Shown here in pieces: positions 6,628-12,807 of a stretch of DNA of 12,807 bases (its first letter is position 1; each line of letters begins with the position of its first letter). Origin of the DNA: Clostridia bacterium (GTDB taxonomy: Bacteria; Bacillota_E; RBS10-35; JAJYVN01). Below the pieces are notes generated by a model that was not told the origin of the DNA, did not search any database, and was given only the letters and a program-made list of their open reading frames with translations. The stretch lies in NCBI GenBank assembly GCA_027335515.1, contig DAHWHT010000369.1, forward strand, positions 1 through 12,807. Reading direction: 5' to 3'. The position numbers and the translations under genes were made by a program.

Positions 6628-7842
6628 CTATGCCCGCGGTGCCATCCCCACCACCCTGCCATAGCTGCCGCCACCGCCGGGCCGCAGGTGCAACCGGCCT
6701 TCGCGGGCGGCCAGGACCCACCCCGCCACCGCCGCGCCCGCGACGGCGGCGATCGCGTCCCCGTCCACCCGATGCAGGATCGAAAGGTCCGGTCCCAGGC
6801 TGGCGCGCAGCCGGCTCAGGGTCCGCGGCCCGACCCCGGGCAGACTCGCCAGCGGCACCTGGGGCCGGTAGGGCGGGCGGTGCGGGGGATGCCGCGGCTC
6901 CAGCCGGTCCGCGATGGACACCAGACGGTCCAAGACCCCCGGAACGACGCGGGAGTGCGGGCAATGGCTGCAGGCCAGCTGCGGCGGCGGCCCCTCCACC
7001 GTGCGGCCGCAACGCAGGCAGGCCGTCCGATGGTACTTACCCAACGCGGGCTCAAGCCCGTAGTTGGCGACCACCACATACCCCGCCTCCCGCCGCAGGC
7101 AGCGCACCAGGCCCGCAAAGTCGAGCGGCCCCGGCAGGCGCAGGCGGTTGACCTCGCGCCCGAGCGTGGCGAGCCCGTGCGCGTCGGAGTTGCTGAGGAA
7201 GGTCAGCGGCGCAAGCTCGTCCACCCGGTCCGCCATCGCGGTGTCCGCGGACAACCCGAGTTCCAGGGCGGCGAAGTGGTCGAACACCGCGGCGCCCAGA
7301 CCCAGCGGTGGGGGCGCGCCGGCACGCCGCAGCGCACACCCATACAGCCCCCGGTGCGGCGTGAAGGCATGGGCGGGCCAGACAACGCCCCCGGCGCCGG
7401 CGACCGCCGCCAGCAGGCCGGCCGGATCCAGACCATGCGCCAGCTGGCTCGAAAGCCAGCGGTTGCGCACGTGGCCCGCAAGCCGGTCGGCCAGGGACGC
7501 CGCGCCGTCCAGGTCCGCAAGCAGCGCCACGAAATGCACCCGGTGCCGGGAGATGTCCAGTTCCACCTCGGCCGCGGGCCACACCACCAGCCCGTCCGCC
7601 GCGCGGAGGCCGCCGCCGGCGAGGGGACGCAGCACCCCGGCGTGCACCGCCGCGCGCAGATCGGCCAAACCGCCCGTCGTGCAGGCATCGACGATGGCGA
7701 CGCCGTCCAATCCGACCGCCTTCTTGGCCGTGGCGAGGATACCGGCAAGGTCCAGGGCCGCCGACGCGCTGATCTTCACCGGCCTTCCGGCCGCGCGGCC
7801 CAGATGAACGTGGAGATCCACGAACACGTCCCCGTCGGTCAT
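6628..7842 (-). CDS. Endonuclease Q family protein (YqxK-like), PHP domain plus zinc ribbon
   Basis: Probable DNA repair nuclease of the EndoQ family; characterised members cut 5' of deaminated bases (uracil, hypoxanthine, xanthine). 404 residues. The PHP metal-dependent domain shows DLHVH (9-13), an acidic WPAAEVEL (88-95), PAHAFTPHRGLYG (156-168), LELGLSADTAMADR (193-206) and FLSNSDAHGLATLGRE (215-230). ANYGLEPALGKYHRTAC follows, then a zinc ribbon of Cys275, 278, 291 and 294. A helix-hairpin-helix-like LPGVGPRTLSRL (334-345) and a glycine-rich GGGGSYGRV tail end the protein. This arrangement is that of the bacterial YqxK-type branch. ATG 7842 is preceded by a modest GGTGA. It reads toward spoIIM, 3 bases away. 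Repair of deaminated spore DNA is a possible role but is inference from context. Confidence 0.9.
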   Translation of the reverse strand: MTDGDVFVDLHVHLGRAAGRPVKISASAALDLAGILATAKKAVGLDGVAIVDACTTGGLADLRAAVHAGVLRPLAGGGLRAADGLVVWPAAEVELDISRHRVHFVALLADLDGAASLADRLAGHVRNRWLSSQLAHGLDPAGLLAAVAGAGGVVWPAHAFTPHRGLYGCALRRAGAPPPLGLGAAVFDHFAALELGLSADTAMADRVDELAPLTFLSNSDAHGLATLGREVNRLRLPGPLDFAGLVRCLRREAGYVVVANYGLEPALGKYHRTACLRCGRTVEGPPPQLACSHCPHSRVVPGVLDRLVSIADRLEPRHPPHRPPYRPQVPLASLPGVGPRTLSRLRASLGPDLSILHRVDGDAIAAVAGAAVAGWVLAAREGRLHLRPGGGGSYGRVVGMAPRA

Positions 7843-7937
7843 CGGTCACCACTGCGTTGGGCGGACCCGGCATGTCCCGGGGCGAACGCGCACATGCTGT
7901 GGGGTGGAATGGGGCGTGCGCTCCATGGGAGGGGTGG

Positions 7938-8087
7938 ATGGTGGCCACTTTGGACGGCACGGCGACGCCGCTGCGACGGGGACTGCGGTTCTGCGGCAGC
8001 CTGCGCGAGTTCCGTCTCTGGCTGGCGGTGCTGTGCACCGGCCCGGGGCTGCGGGCCTGGCTGGCCCTGGCGCGCGCCCGCAACTGA
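7938..8087 (+). CDS. Small hypothetical protein, 49 residues
   Basis: Not recognised. A plus-strand ORF in the 255-base gap between the endonuclease Q-like gene and the unknown minus-strand protein, converging with the latter (stops 11 bases apart). ATG 7938 is chosen because GGGAGGGG (7927-7934) ends 3 bases upstream, with its GGAGG core 5 bases away, one of the best ribosome binding sites in the window; the frame is open upstream to ATG 7857, but without such a site. The product is Leu/Arg-rich with one cysteine-containing patch (RFCGSL) and a hydrophobic, basic C-terminal half (FRLWLAVLCTG, RAWLALARARN) that could form an amphipathic or membrane-binding helix. No clear promoter was seen. 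Coding status rests mainly on the ribosome binding site and on filling an otherwise empty gap. Confidence 0.5.
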   Translation: MVATLDGTATPLRRGLRFCGSLREFRLWLAVLCTGPGLRAWLALARARN

Positions 8088-8097
8088 GCCCGAGGCG

Positions 8098-8883
8098 TCA
8101 GGCCTCCTGTGGTTCGTAGCCCGCAGCCACCTCGGCCGTGGCGTCCACCGGCTGTGACCGTGCGGGGCCCAGACGGCGCGCGGCCACCCCATACGGCCGG
8201 TTGGTGGCGTTGAGCACGGCCCGCACCGCCGCCTCCAACGGCTCGCTGCGGACAAGGGCCGACCCACTGAGCACCTCCACCGCCCCCCGGGGCGCATGAT
8301 ACTGCAGCAGGCAGACCACGATCTCATGGTTGCCCAGGGCCGTCCGACCGATGTCCGCGACGCTGAAGGCGTGGTCCGGCCGCAGGGCCTGATTCAACGC
8401 CTGCAGCGTGGCCTCCGACGCCAGACGCAGGCCGGCCCCGGCGCCGCTGACACCCGCGGCCCGACCCTGCCACAGGGAGGTGCCGGCCAGCACCGATCGT
8501 CCGGCGGCCTCGCGCCCACTATCGGGAGCCAGGCTGACCGCAACCTCGATCCGGCCCCGCACGGGATCGCTGCTGACCGCAAACTGCTCCAGGCGCAACC
8601 GCGACCATTGGGGGCGCGGCGCGCTGTCTTCCACCTGGGCGATGCTGATCCGCCGGTGGTCCACCACAAGGCCCCAGCGCGCCTGCAGGCCGGACTGGAT
8701 ATCACGGGCAATCGCCTTGGGTGGGCGGGAGTCGTCGGCCAGCACATGGATCTGCTGCACCGCGCCCCAGTCGTCCAGGACAATACGCGCGCCCTCGACC
8801 GCAGCGAACCCTTCGATCAACTGCTCTACCGCGCGTACCGCAACCTTGGCGCGCGTCCCGGCCGTTCCCTGGCCTTCGTCCAC
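8098..8883 (-). CDS. Conserved-looking hypothetical protein downstream of spo0A, 261 residues
   Basis: Function not recognised. Soluble, with no signal peptide or membrane span. The N-terminal third (about 1-80) has an alternating strand/helix pattern: a hydrophobic strand ARIVLDD, IHVLAD, an amphipathic helix AIARDIQSGLQARWG, and RRISIAQVE. The C-terminal part (about 150-240) has SEATLQALNQAL, EIVVCLLQYH, LSGSALVRSEPLEAAVRAVLNATNR, a second alpha/beta-like module. I recall proteins of this look near sporulation genes in Clostridia, but cannot name a family. GTG 8883 is chosen because GGGGTGGGGG ends 4 bases upstream; the frame is open to 8961, which would run through the inverted repeat at 8910-8949. 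With that start, 109 bases separate it from the spo0A stop, so it may be co-transcribed with spo0A through, or controlled by, that repeat. Confidence 0.78.
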   Translation of the reverse strand: MDEGQGTAGTRAKVAVRAVEQLIEGFAAVEGARIVLDDWGAVQQIHVLADDSRPPKAIARDIQSGLQARWGLVVDHRRISIAQVEDSAPRPQWSRLRLEQFAVSSDPVRGRIEVAVSLAPDSGREAAGRSVLAGTSLWQGRAAGVSGAGAGLRLASEATLQALNQALRPDHAFSVADIGRTALGNHEIVVCLLQYHAPRGAVEVLSGSALVRSEPLEAAVRAVLNATNRPYGVAARRLGPARSQPVDATAEVAAGYEPQEA

Positions 8884-8909
8884 TGCGCCCCCACCCCTCG
8901 TGAGGATCC

Positions 8910-8949
8910 CTGCGACGGGGTGTGTCAACGCGCCACCACCCCGTCGCAG
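8910..8949 (-). terminator. Strong inverted repeat after spo0A (possible terminator or attenuator)
   Basis: CTGCGACGGGGTG (8910-8922) and CACCCCGTCGCAG (8937-8949) are perfectly complementary over 13 bp around a 14-base loop. It begins 43 bases after the spo0A stop and ends 26 bases before the next gene's GTG. No T-run follows on the minus strand, so it is not a classical intrinsic terminator; a processed end, attenuator or protein site is possible. Confidence 0.5.
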
Positions 8950-8992
8950 CGGAATTACCACCCCGGACCATCGCTCTCCTGCAGGCGGCCGT

Positions 8993-9769
8993 TCAGGAAC
9001 GCAATTCCATCCGCAGCTTGTCCGCGACCATCGCGACGAACTCGGAATTGGTCGGCTTGCCCCGATCCGAGTTCACGGTGTGCCCGAAGAGGCTGTGGAT
9101 GAGATCGACGTTGCCCCGGCTCCACGCGACCTCAATGGCGTGGCGGATCGCCCGCTCCACCCGGCTGGGGGTCGTTTGAAAGCGCTTGGCGATGGTGGGA
9201 TAGAGCTCCTTTGTGACGCCGCCCAGGAGTTCCACCCGCTGGACCACAAGGCAGATGGCCTCACGCAGATAGAGATAGCCTTTGATGTGGGCGGGAATAC
9301 CGATCTCGTGCAGGACCTCGGTCACCTCGAATTCGAGGCTGCGCGCCTCCCCCTGTGGTCGCTTCACCGTCTGGCCGCTGGCGATCTGGCGGATGCGCTT
9401 GGCCAGCACCGCCAGGTCGAACGGTTTGAGGATGTAATAGTCGGCACCCAGAGAAACCACGCGCTGGGCGATGTTCTCCTGGCCGAAGGCCGTCAGCATG
9501 ATCACGCGCGGCCGATGCGGCAATCCGAGTGCGTTCAACTGCTCCAACACACCGATGCCGTCCAGGTGTGGCATGATAATATCCAGAATCAGCACGTCCG
9601 GGCTCTCGCTTTCCACAAGCTCCAGAACCTGACGCCCGTTTTGTGCCACGCCCACCAGCTTGAAGTCGCTCTGGCTCTGAATGAACTGAGCGAGGAGGTC
9701 GCAGAACTCGCGATTGTCGTCCGCCACCAGAATCCGGTATGGGACCACTGCTTCGGCGCTGACGGCCAA
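8993..9769 (-). CDS. spo0A: Stage 0 sporulation protein A, response regulator
   Basis: Master transcription regulator of sporulation entry, activated by phosphorylation through kinases or the phosphorelay. 258 residues, the usual length. The receiver domain has the acidic pair Asp17/Asp18 (VADDN), the phosphoacceptor Asp63 ([12 protein letters not shown]), Thr93 (MLTAFG) and Lys115 (ILKPFD). The effector domain is nearly textbook: [49 protein letters not shown] with the recognition helix, and [16 protein letters not shown] at the C-terminus. Start is TTG 9769: GAGGTGG lies 5 bases upstream. The open frame extends to 10045, but that stretch overlaps spoIVB and is not Spo0A-like. A sigma-H-like promoter lies at 9846-9874. 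Located after spoIVB in the classic order. Confidence 0.98.
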   Translation of the reverse strand: MAVSAEAVVPYRILVADDNREFCDLLAQFIQSQSDFKLVGVAQNGRQVLELVESESPDVLILDIIMPHLDGIGVLEQLNALGLPHRPRVIMLTAFGQENIAQRVVSLGADYYILKPFDLAVLAKRIRQIASGQTVKRPQGEARSLEFEVTEVLHEIGIPAHIKGYLYLREAICLVVQRVELLGGVTKELYPTIAKRFQTTPSRVERAIRHAIEVAWSRGNVDLIHSLFGHTVNSDRGKPTNSEFVAMVADKLRMELRS

Positions 9770-9845
9770 ACTGTCCACCTCTTCCGACGATCGACCGGTC
9801 GGTGCACCGCCTCGGCCGCGGGGTGCGGTGCCGGCCGCACGCCTT

Positions 9846-9874
9846 GGATTCGGTCCCCTCCGGGGGGCTCCTGC
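9846..9874 (-). promoter_or_regulatory. Sigma-H-type promoter for spo0A
   Basis: On the minus strand GCAGGAGCC (9874-9866) and ACCGAATCC (9854-9846) match the invariant AGGA and GAAT cores of the sigma-H consensus (RNAGGAWWW, RNNGAATWW), with an 11-base spacer, the normal spacing. The AT-rich flanks of the consensus are replaced by C. spo0A is a known sigma-H target in Bacillus, which supports the call. The leader to TTG 9769 would be about 70 bases. No convincing Spo0A box was seen in the gap. Confidence 0.55.
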
Positions 9875-9917
9875 CGCGCGACCGGTAACGCATACCAGGA
9901 CCGTCAGCCTCGTTTCG

Positions 9918-11291
9918 TCAGGACGCGCCAAGCGCCGTCGGCGATAGCAGGCCCGCCATCGACGCCATCCAACAGGCGCAAACGCCGTAGCCACGCGCCG
10001 GATCATCCACAAACACGTGGGTGACCGCCCCGACCAGGCGCCCATCCTGCAGGATGGGACTGCCGCTCATGCCCTGAACGATACCACCGCTTTCGGCAAG
10101 CAGTCGCGGATCCACCACCCGGACCACAAAGCCGCGGCTGGTCATCCGCCGCTGCGGCAGGACCGCGGTGATGTCGACCTGATAGGCACGGACGCGCTGC
10201 CCGTCGATCACCGTCAGCAACTGGGCGCCGCCCCGGTGAATCTGGTCGACCAGCGCCAGCGGCCACGTGCCCGCCACCAGCCCGGCGACCGGCGGTGTGG
10301 TGAGCCGCCCGAACACCCCCACCGGGGTGTTGGACCGCACGCTGCCCATCGGCCGCCCCCCGGGTGCCAGCTGCCCCACCTTCTCGCCCGGCCGCCCCGG
10401 CCGCCCTGGCACCAAACCCGAAACCACCGTCGGCCACAGCGTTCCCGGCGCCGCCAGCTGGGGCGTCCGCCCGGCCGTATTGACGACCGGATGCCCCAGG
10501 GCCCCGTACAGACCCGTCGGCGACTGGTAGAAGGTCAGGGTACCGACACCGGCCGCTCCGTCCCGCACCAGCCAGGCACCGATCCGATAGCGACCGCCCG
10601 CCGACCGCACCGGCCTCACCCGCACCCGCTGTGTCCGCCCGCGGCGCAGGACGACCAGCCCGAGCGACCGCCCCGCAAGCCCGGCCGCCTGGACGGCGCG
10701 CGCCACCGCCTGCGGGCTGTGGACCGCGCGGCCGCCCGCCGTCAGGACGATATCCCCCGCCTCCAGGTCCGCTCTGGAGGCCGGCGCGGCGCTGGCCCCA
10801 CCGGCCTGCGAAACCGGAACCGTCCGCACCACGAGCGGGCCGTCGCCGTGCAACACCACGCCGATCGACTGCCCGCCGGTCCACACCAGGGGAACCCGCA
10901 CCGCGCGCAACCGCACCGGCCGCCACGGCACCAACCCAAAAAGCCGCAGTTGCAGGGTGGTGACCCCCGCGCGCTGCGGCTCCAACCACAACCCTGCGGC
11001 CGGAACCTGGCGCCACCGCGTGGCCGGCGCTCCGTCCACCCGCAGCCATTGGGCCCCCGGGCCGATGACGCGCACCGCCACCATCCCCGGCAGGCCCAGA
11101 TCCAGCCGTTGCCGCTGCCCGACCGCCACCTGCACCGCACCCGGCAGGCGCAGGGCCGCGCGGGCCTCCGGGGCCCTGCCGGCGAGGACCACGGCAGCGG
11201 CAAGCACCGCCCCGAACCAGCGTGCCATCCGTCCCCGCAGCTTGCCCCGCCTCCACCCCGGGAGGCGCACCCGCCGTCCCACCACCACCAT
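9918..11291 (-). CDS. spoIVB: SpoIVB serine peptidase (S55 family)
   Basis: Forespore-made protease exported to the intermembrane space, where it cleaves SpoIVFA and so triggers processing of pro-sigma-K by SpoIVFB. About 457 residues. Seen: a short basic N-terminus and membrane anchor or signal ([15 protein letters not shown], about 25-39), a PDZ domain (about 157-227, with [19 protein letters not shown]), then the S55 peptidase domain with YGALGHPV (His267), VVDPRLL (Asp394) and [25 protein letters not shown] (Ser409), followed by DDPARGYGV. These are the expected catalytic positions. Start is ATG 11291, with GTG 11297 and 11300 as in-frame alternatives; GGGGG at 11303-11307 serves any of them. 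It starts within 20 bases of the DUF5317 stop, and 148 bases separate it from spo0A. Confidence 0.96.
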   Translation of the reverse strand: MVVVGRRVRLPGWRRGKLRGRMARWFGAVLAAAVVLAGRAPEARAALRLPGAVQVAVGQRQRLDLGLPGMVAVRVIGPGAQWLRVDGAPATRWRQVPAAGLWLEPQRAGVTTLQLRLFGLVPWRPVRLRAVRVPLVWTGGQSIGVVLHGDGPLVVRTVPVSQAGGASAAPASRADLEAGDIVLTAGGRAVHSPQAVARAVQAAGLAGRSLGLVVLRRGRTQRVRVRPVRSAGGRYRIGAWLVRDGAAGVGTLTFYQSPTGLYGALGHPVVNTAGRTPQLAAPGTLWPTVVSGLVPGRPGRPGEKVGQLAPGGRPMGSVRSNTPVGVFGRLTTPPVAGLVAGTWPLALVDQIHRGGAQLLTVIDGQRVRAYQVDITAVLPQRRMTSRGFVVRVVDPRLLAESGGIVQGMSGSPILQDGRLVGAVTHVFVDDPARGYGVCACWMASMAGLLSPTALGAS

Positions 11292-11309
11292 CCCCACCAC
11301 GGCCCCCGG

Positions 11310-11870
11310 CTATGAGCCGGAAGCGGCGGAGGCGCGCCGCGACCGCATGGAGGACGCCAAAAACAGCGCCAGCCCGAGGGCGATGCCGACATCACCCACG
11401 CTGAACACGTCGGGACGCAGCGGCGGCGGCACCGTGAAGACATCGCCCAGCCAGCCCAGGGCATGCGGATGCCACATGGCGGCGTGGTCCACGTACCCCC
11501 CCGCGACCAGTCGCGCCCGGGCGGCCGGCTGGCGCCACGCAGCCGCCACCCAGACCGGCATCCGCCCGCCGTAGCGCAGGGTCGCCAGCGCGTTGCACGC
11601 CGTACCCACCGCCGCCGGGGCCGCGCCGGAAAGGCGGCGGTTGGCCCACAACAGATAGCCGACCGATCCATAGAGCAGGCAGGCCCGCGCCAGTTCCGCC
11701 CAGAGGTGGTCACGCAGACCCGGCCACCCAAGCGGCAGGAGCACGTTGCACAAGACACCGGCAAGGACCGCCGGCCAGGCGCGCACCCGCACCTCGGCCA
11801 GCTCAGTCAGCCGCCCCCCGCCGATCCACCCGGCGGCCAGCCCCGCAAGCACCGCGGCGAGGAAGATCAC
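11310..11870 (-). CDS. DUF5317 family membrane protein
   Basis: Uncharacterised integral membrane protein of 186 residues with about five hydrophobic segments. Family-like features seen: the N-terminal span IFLAAVLAGLAAGWIGGGRL followed by basic residues, LLYGSVGYLLWANRRLSG, the segment NALATLRYGGRMPV (DUF5317 proteins carry a similar NGGRMPV), then GWLGDVFTVP and the C-terminal FSVGDVGIALGLALFLA. Start is GTG 11870, with AAAGGGGG ending 10 bases upstream; the frame is open further upstream, but that would overlap recN. It lies 25 bases after recN and under 20 bases before spoIVB, so recN, this gene and spoIVB are probably co-transcribed. Function is unknown; proximity to spoIVB hints at a sporulation or envelope role but does not prove one. 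Confidence 0.87.
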   Translation of the reverse strand: MIFLAAVLAGLAAGWIGGGRLTELAEVRVRAWPAVLAGVLCNVLLPLGWPGLRDHLWAELARACLLYGSVGYLLWANRRLSGAAPAAVGTACNALATLRYGGRMPVWVAAAWRQPAARARLVAGGYVDHAAMWHPHALGWLGDVFTVPPPLRPDVFSVGDVGIALGLALFLASSMRSRRASAASGS

Positions 11871-11895
11871 GCCACCGCATCCCCCTTTGCACGCC

Positions 11896-12807
11896 TCAAC
11901 CGGCGGGTCGGGCGCGCCGCGCCAACAGCTCGCGGGCGTGGGCGACGGCGCCGGCCGAGGCGCTTCCGTCCAGCATCCGCGCCACTTCGTGGACCCGCTG
12001 TGCCCCCTGCAGCTGGACGATCTCGGCCGCCGTGCGCTCGCCGACGGTGCGCTTGCCCACCGCAAACTGCCGCTCGGCCACGGCCGCAACCGTCGCCAGG
12101 TGCGTCACGCAGAGCACCTGCCGCTGCGTCCCCAGCGATCCGAGGCGGGCCGCGACCGCCGCCGCCGCCCGGCCTCCCACCCCGGCATCGACCTCGTCGA
12201 ACACCAGCGTGGGCACATCCCCCGACTCGGCCCGCAGGGCGTGCAGCGCCAAATACAGCCGGGAGAGTTCGCCCCCCGAAGCGACCCGGCCCAGCTCCTG
12301 TCCCCCTTCCCCAGGATTGGCCGCCCAGAGCCACACCGCGCGCTCGCAGCCGGACGGACCGCAGCGCAGCCGCTCCCGCCCCACCGGCACCCCGTCCGGG
12401 TCCCGCGCAACCTCCAGCCCGACCTTCAGGCTGGCCCCCGGCATGCCCAGGTCCTGCAGCGGATCCGCCAGCGCCGCCTCCAGTTGCGCGGCGGCCTCGC
12501 GGCGCAACGCCCCAAGCGCCGCCGCCGCCGCGCCCAGGTCGGCAGCGCGCGCCTCCACCTCCGCCTCCAGACCCGCGGCGCGCACTTCCTGCGCCTCCAG
12601 GGCCTGCACCTCGGTGGCGGCCTCCTCCCGGTAGGCCAGCACCGCCGCCAGGTCGGCCCCGTAGCGCCGCTTGCAACGCTGGATGGCCGTCCACCGCTGC
12701 TCCAACTCAGCCACGACCTCCGGGTCGAAGGTCAGACCCTCGGCGTAGGCGTGCAGCAGCCGCGCGGCCTCGTCCGTGGCGATCCGCGCCTGCTCCACGA
12801 GGGCCTC
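11896..12807 (-). CDS. recN: DNA repair protein RecN, 3' part, truncated by window edge
   Basis: SMC-like ATPase acting early in double-strand break repair. Only the C-terminal 303 or so residues are present, of a protein usually near 560; the N-terminal Walker A half lies beyond the right edge. Seen: a coiled-coil-prone stretch (alanine/glutamate/arginine rich, roughly the first 125 residues), the ABC signature VASGGELSRLYLALHAL, Walker B PTLVFDEVDAGVGGRAA, the H-loop region QVLCVTHLATVAA, and the C-terminal HEVARMLDG. The reading frame is open to the last base of the window. The recN-to-spoIVB neighbourhood is typical of spore-forming Bacillota. Confidence 0.97.
   Translation of the reverse strand, partial: EALVEQARIATDEAARLLHAYAEGLTFDPEVVAELEQRWTAIQRCKRRYGADLAAVLAYREEAATEVQALEAQEVRAAGLEAEVEARAADLGAAAAALGALRREAAAQLEAALADPLQDLGMPGASLKVGLEVARDPDGVPVGRERLRCGPSGCERAVWLWAANPGEGGQELGRVASGGELSRLYLALHALRAESGDVPTLVFDEVDAGVGGRAAAAVAARLGSLGTQRQVLCVTHLATVAAVAERQFAVGKRTVGERTAAEIVQLQGAQRVHEVARMLDGSASAGAVAHARELLARRARPAG

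Noticed and set aside
5896..8157. Long plus-strand frame (753 codons) opposite spoIIM and the endonuclease Q-like gene
   Set aside because: Shadow frame; the minus strand carries intact, motif-bearing proteins over the same stretch.
9770..10045. N-terminal extension of Spo0A to a 350-residue protein
   Set aside because: The extension overlaps the 3' end of spoIVB, contains no receiver-domain sequence, and a strong ribosome binding site supports TTG 9769.
1..12807. tRNA-Sec, other tRNAs, CRISPR arrays or insertion sequences
   Set aside because: The short intergenic gaps contain no T-arm-like GGTTCGAATCC motif, no spaced repeats and no transposase-like frame.

Overview
The window comes from a very GC-rich, endospore-forming member of the Bacillota (Firmicutes). 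The evidence is spo0A, spoIVB and spoIIM in one locus, the recN-(membrane gene)-spoIVB-spo0A order typical of that phylum, frequent GTG/TTG starts with strong G-rich ribosome binding sites, and codons rich in G/C. Genus cannot be fixed from the sequence; lineages such as Thermaerobacter, Symbiobacterium or Limnochorda relatives would fit.

Layout, right to left on the minus strand: the 3' part of recN (DNA repair), a DUF5317 membrane protein, spoIVB (sporulation serine protease), spo0A (master sporulation regulator, preceded by a sigma-H-like promoter), a strong inverted repeat, an unrecognised 261-residue protein, an endonuclease Q family repair enzyme, and spoIIM. Then comes a plus-strand pair: a SAM-dependent methyltransferase and a multi-spanning permease. 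The minus strand resumes with alanine dehydrogenase (own promoter), a XerD-type recombinase, lgt (prolipoprotein diacylglyceryl transferase) and the 5' part of selA (selenocysteine synthase), which runs off the left edge. A small plus-strand ORF (7938-8087) with a strong ribosome binding site lies between the endoQ-like gene and the unknown protein. No intergenic stretch exceeds about 150 bases, and I saw no tRNA, rRNA, CRISPR or insertion sequence.

The main discovery is the permease at 4747-5859. Its reading frame contains one in-frame TGA at 5167-5169, and the protein continues on both sides in the same frame with clear family similarity. The TGA stands where the permease family (DUF318/UPF0718/ArsP-like) carries the first cysteine of a C-T-C-C motif, giving Met-Met-Sec-Thr-Cys-Cys. 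A hairpin 21 bases downstream has the size, position and apical guanines expected of a bacterial SECIS element, and selA lies about 4 kb away in the same window. I read this as a selenocysteine-containing membrane transporter. Ordinary gene calling would split it in two or call it a pseudogene. Its substrate is unknown; a soft metal or metalloid is a reasonable guess for a Sec/Cys cluster in a membrane.

Smaller points of interest are a lgt gene with no usable ATG/GTG/TTG start at its conserved N-terminus, a 15-bp perfect inverted repeat inside selA, a 13-bp perfect inverted repeat behind spo0A, and a CxxxCxxxC motif at the C-terminus of the methyltransferase next to the selenoprotein.
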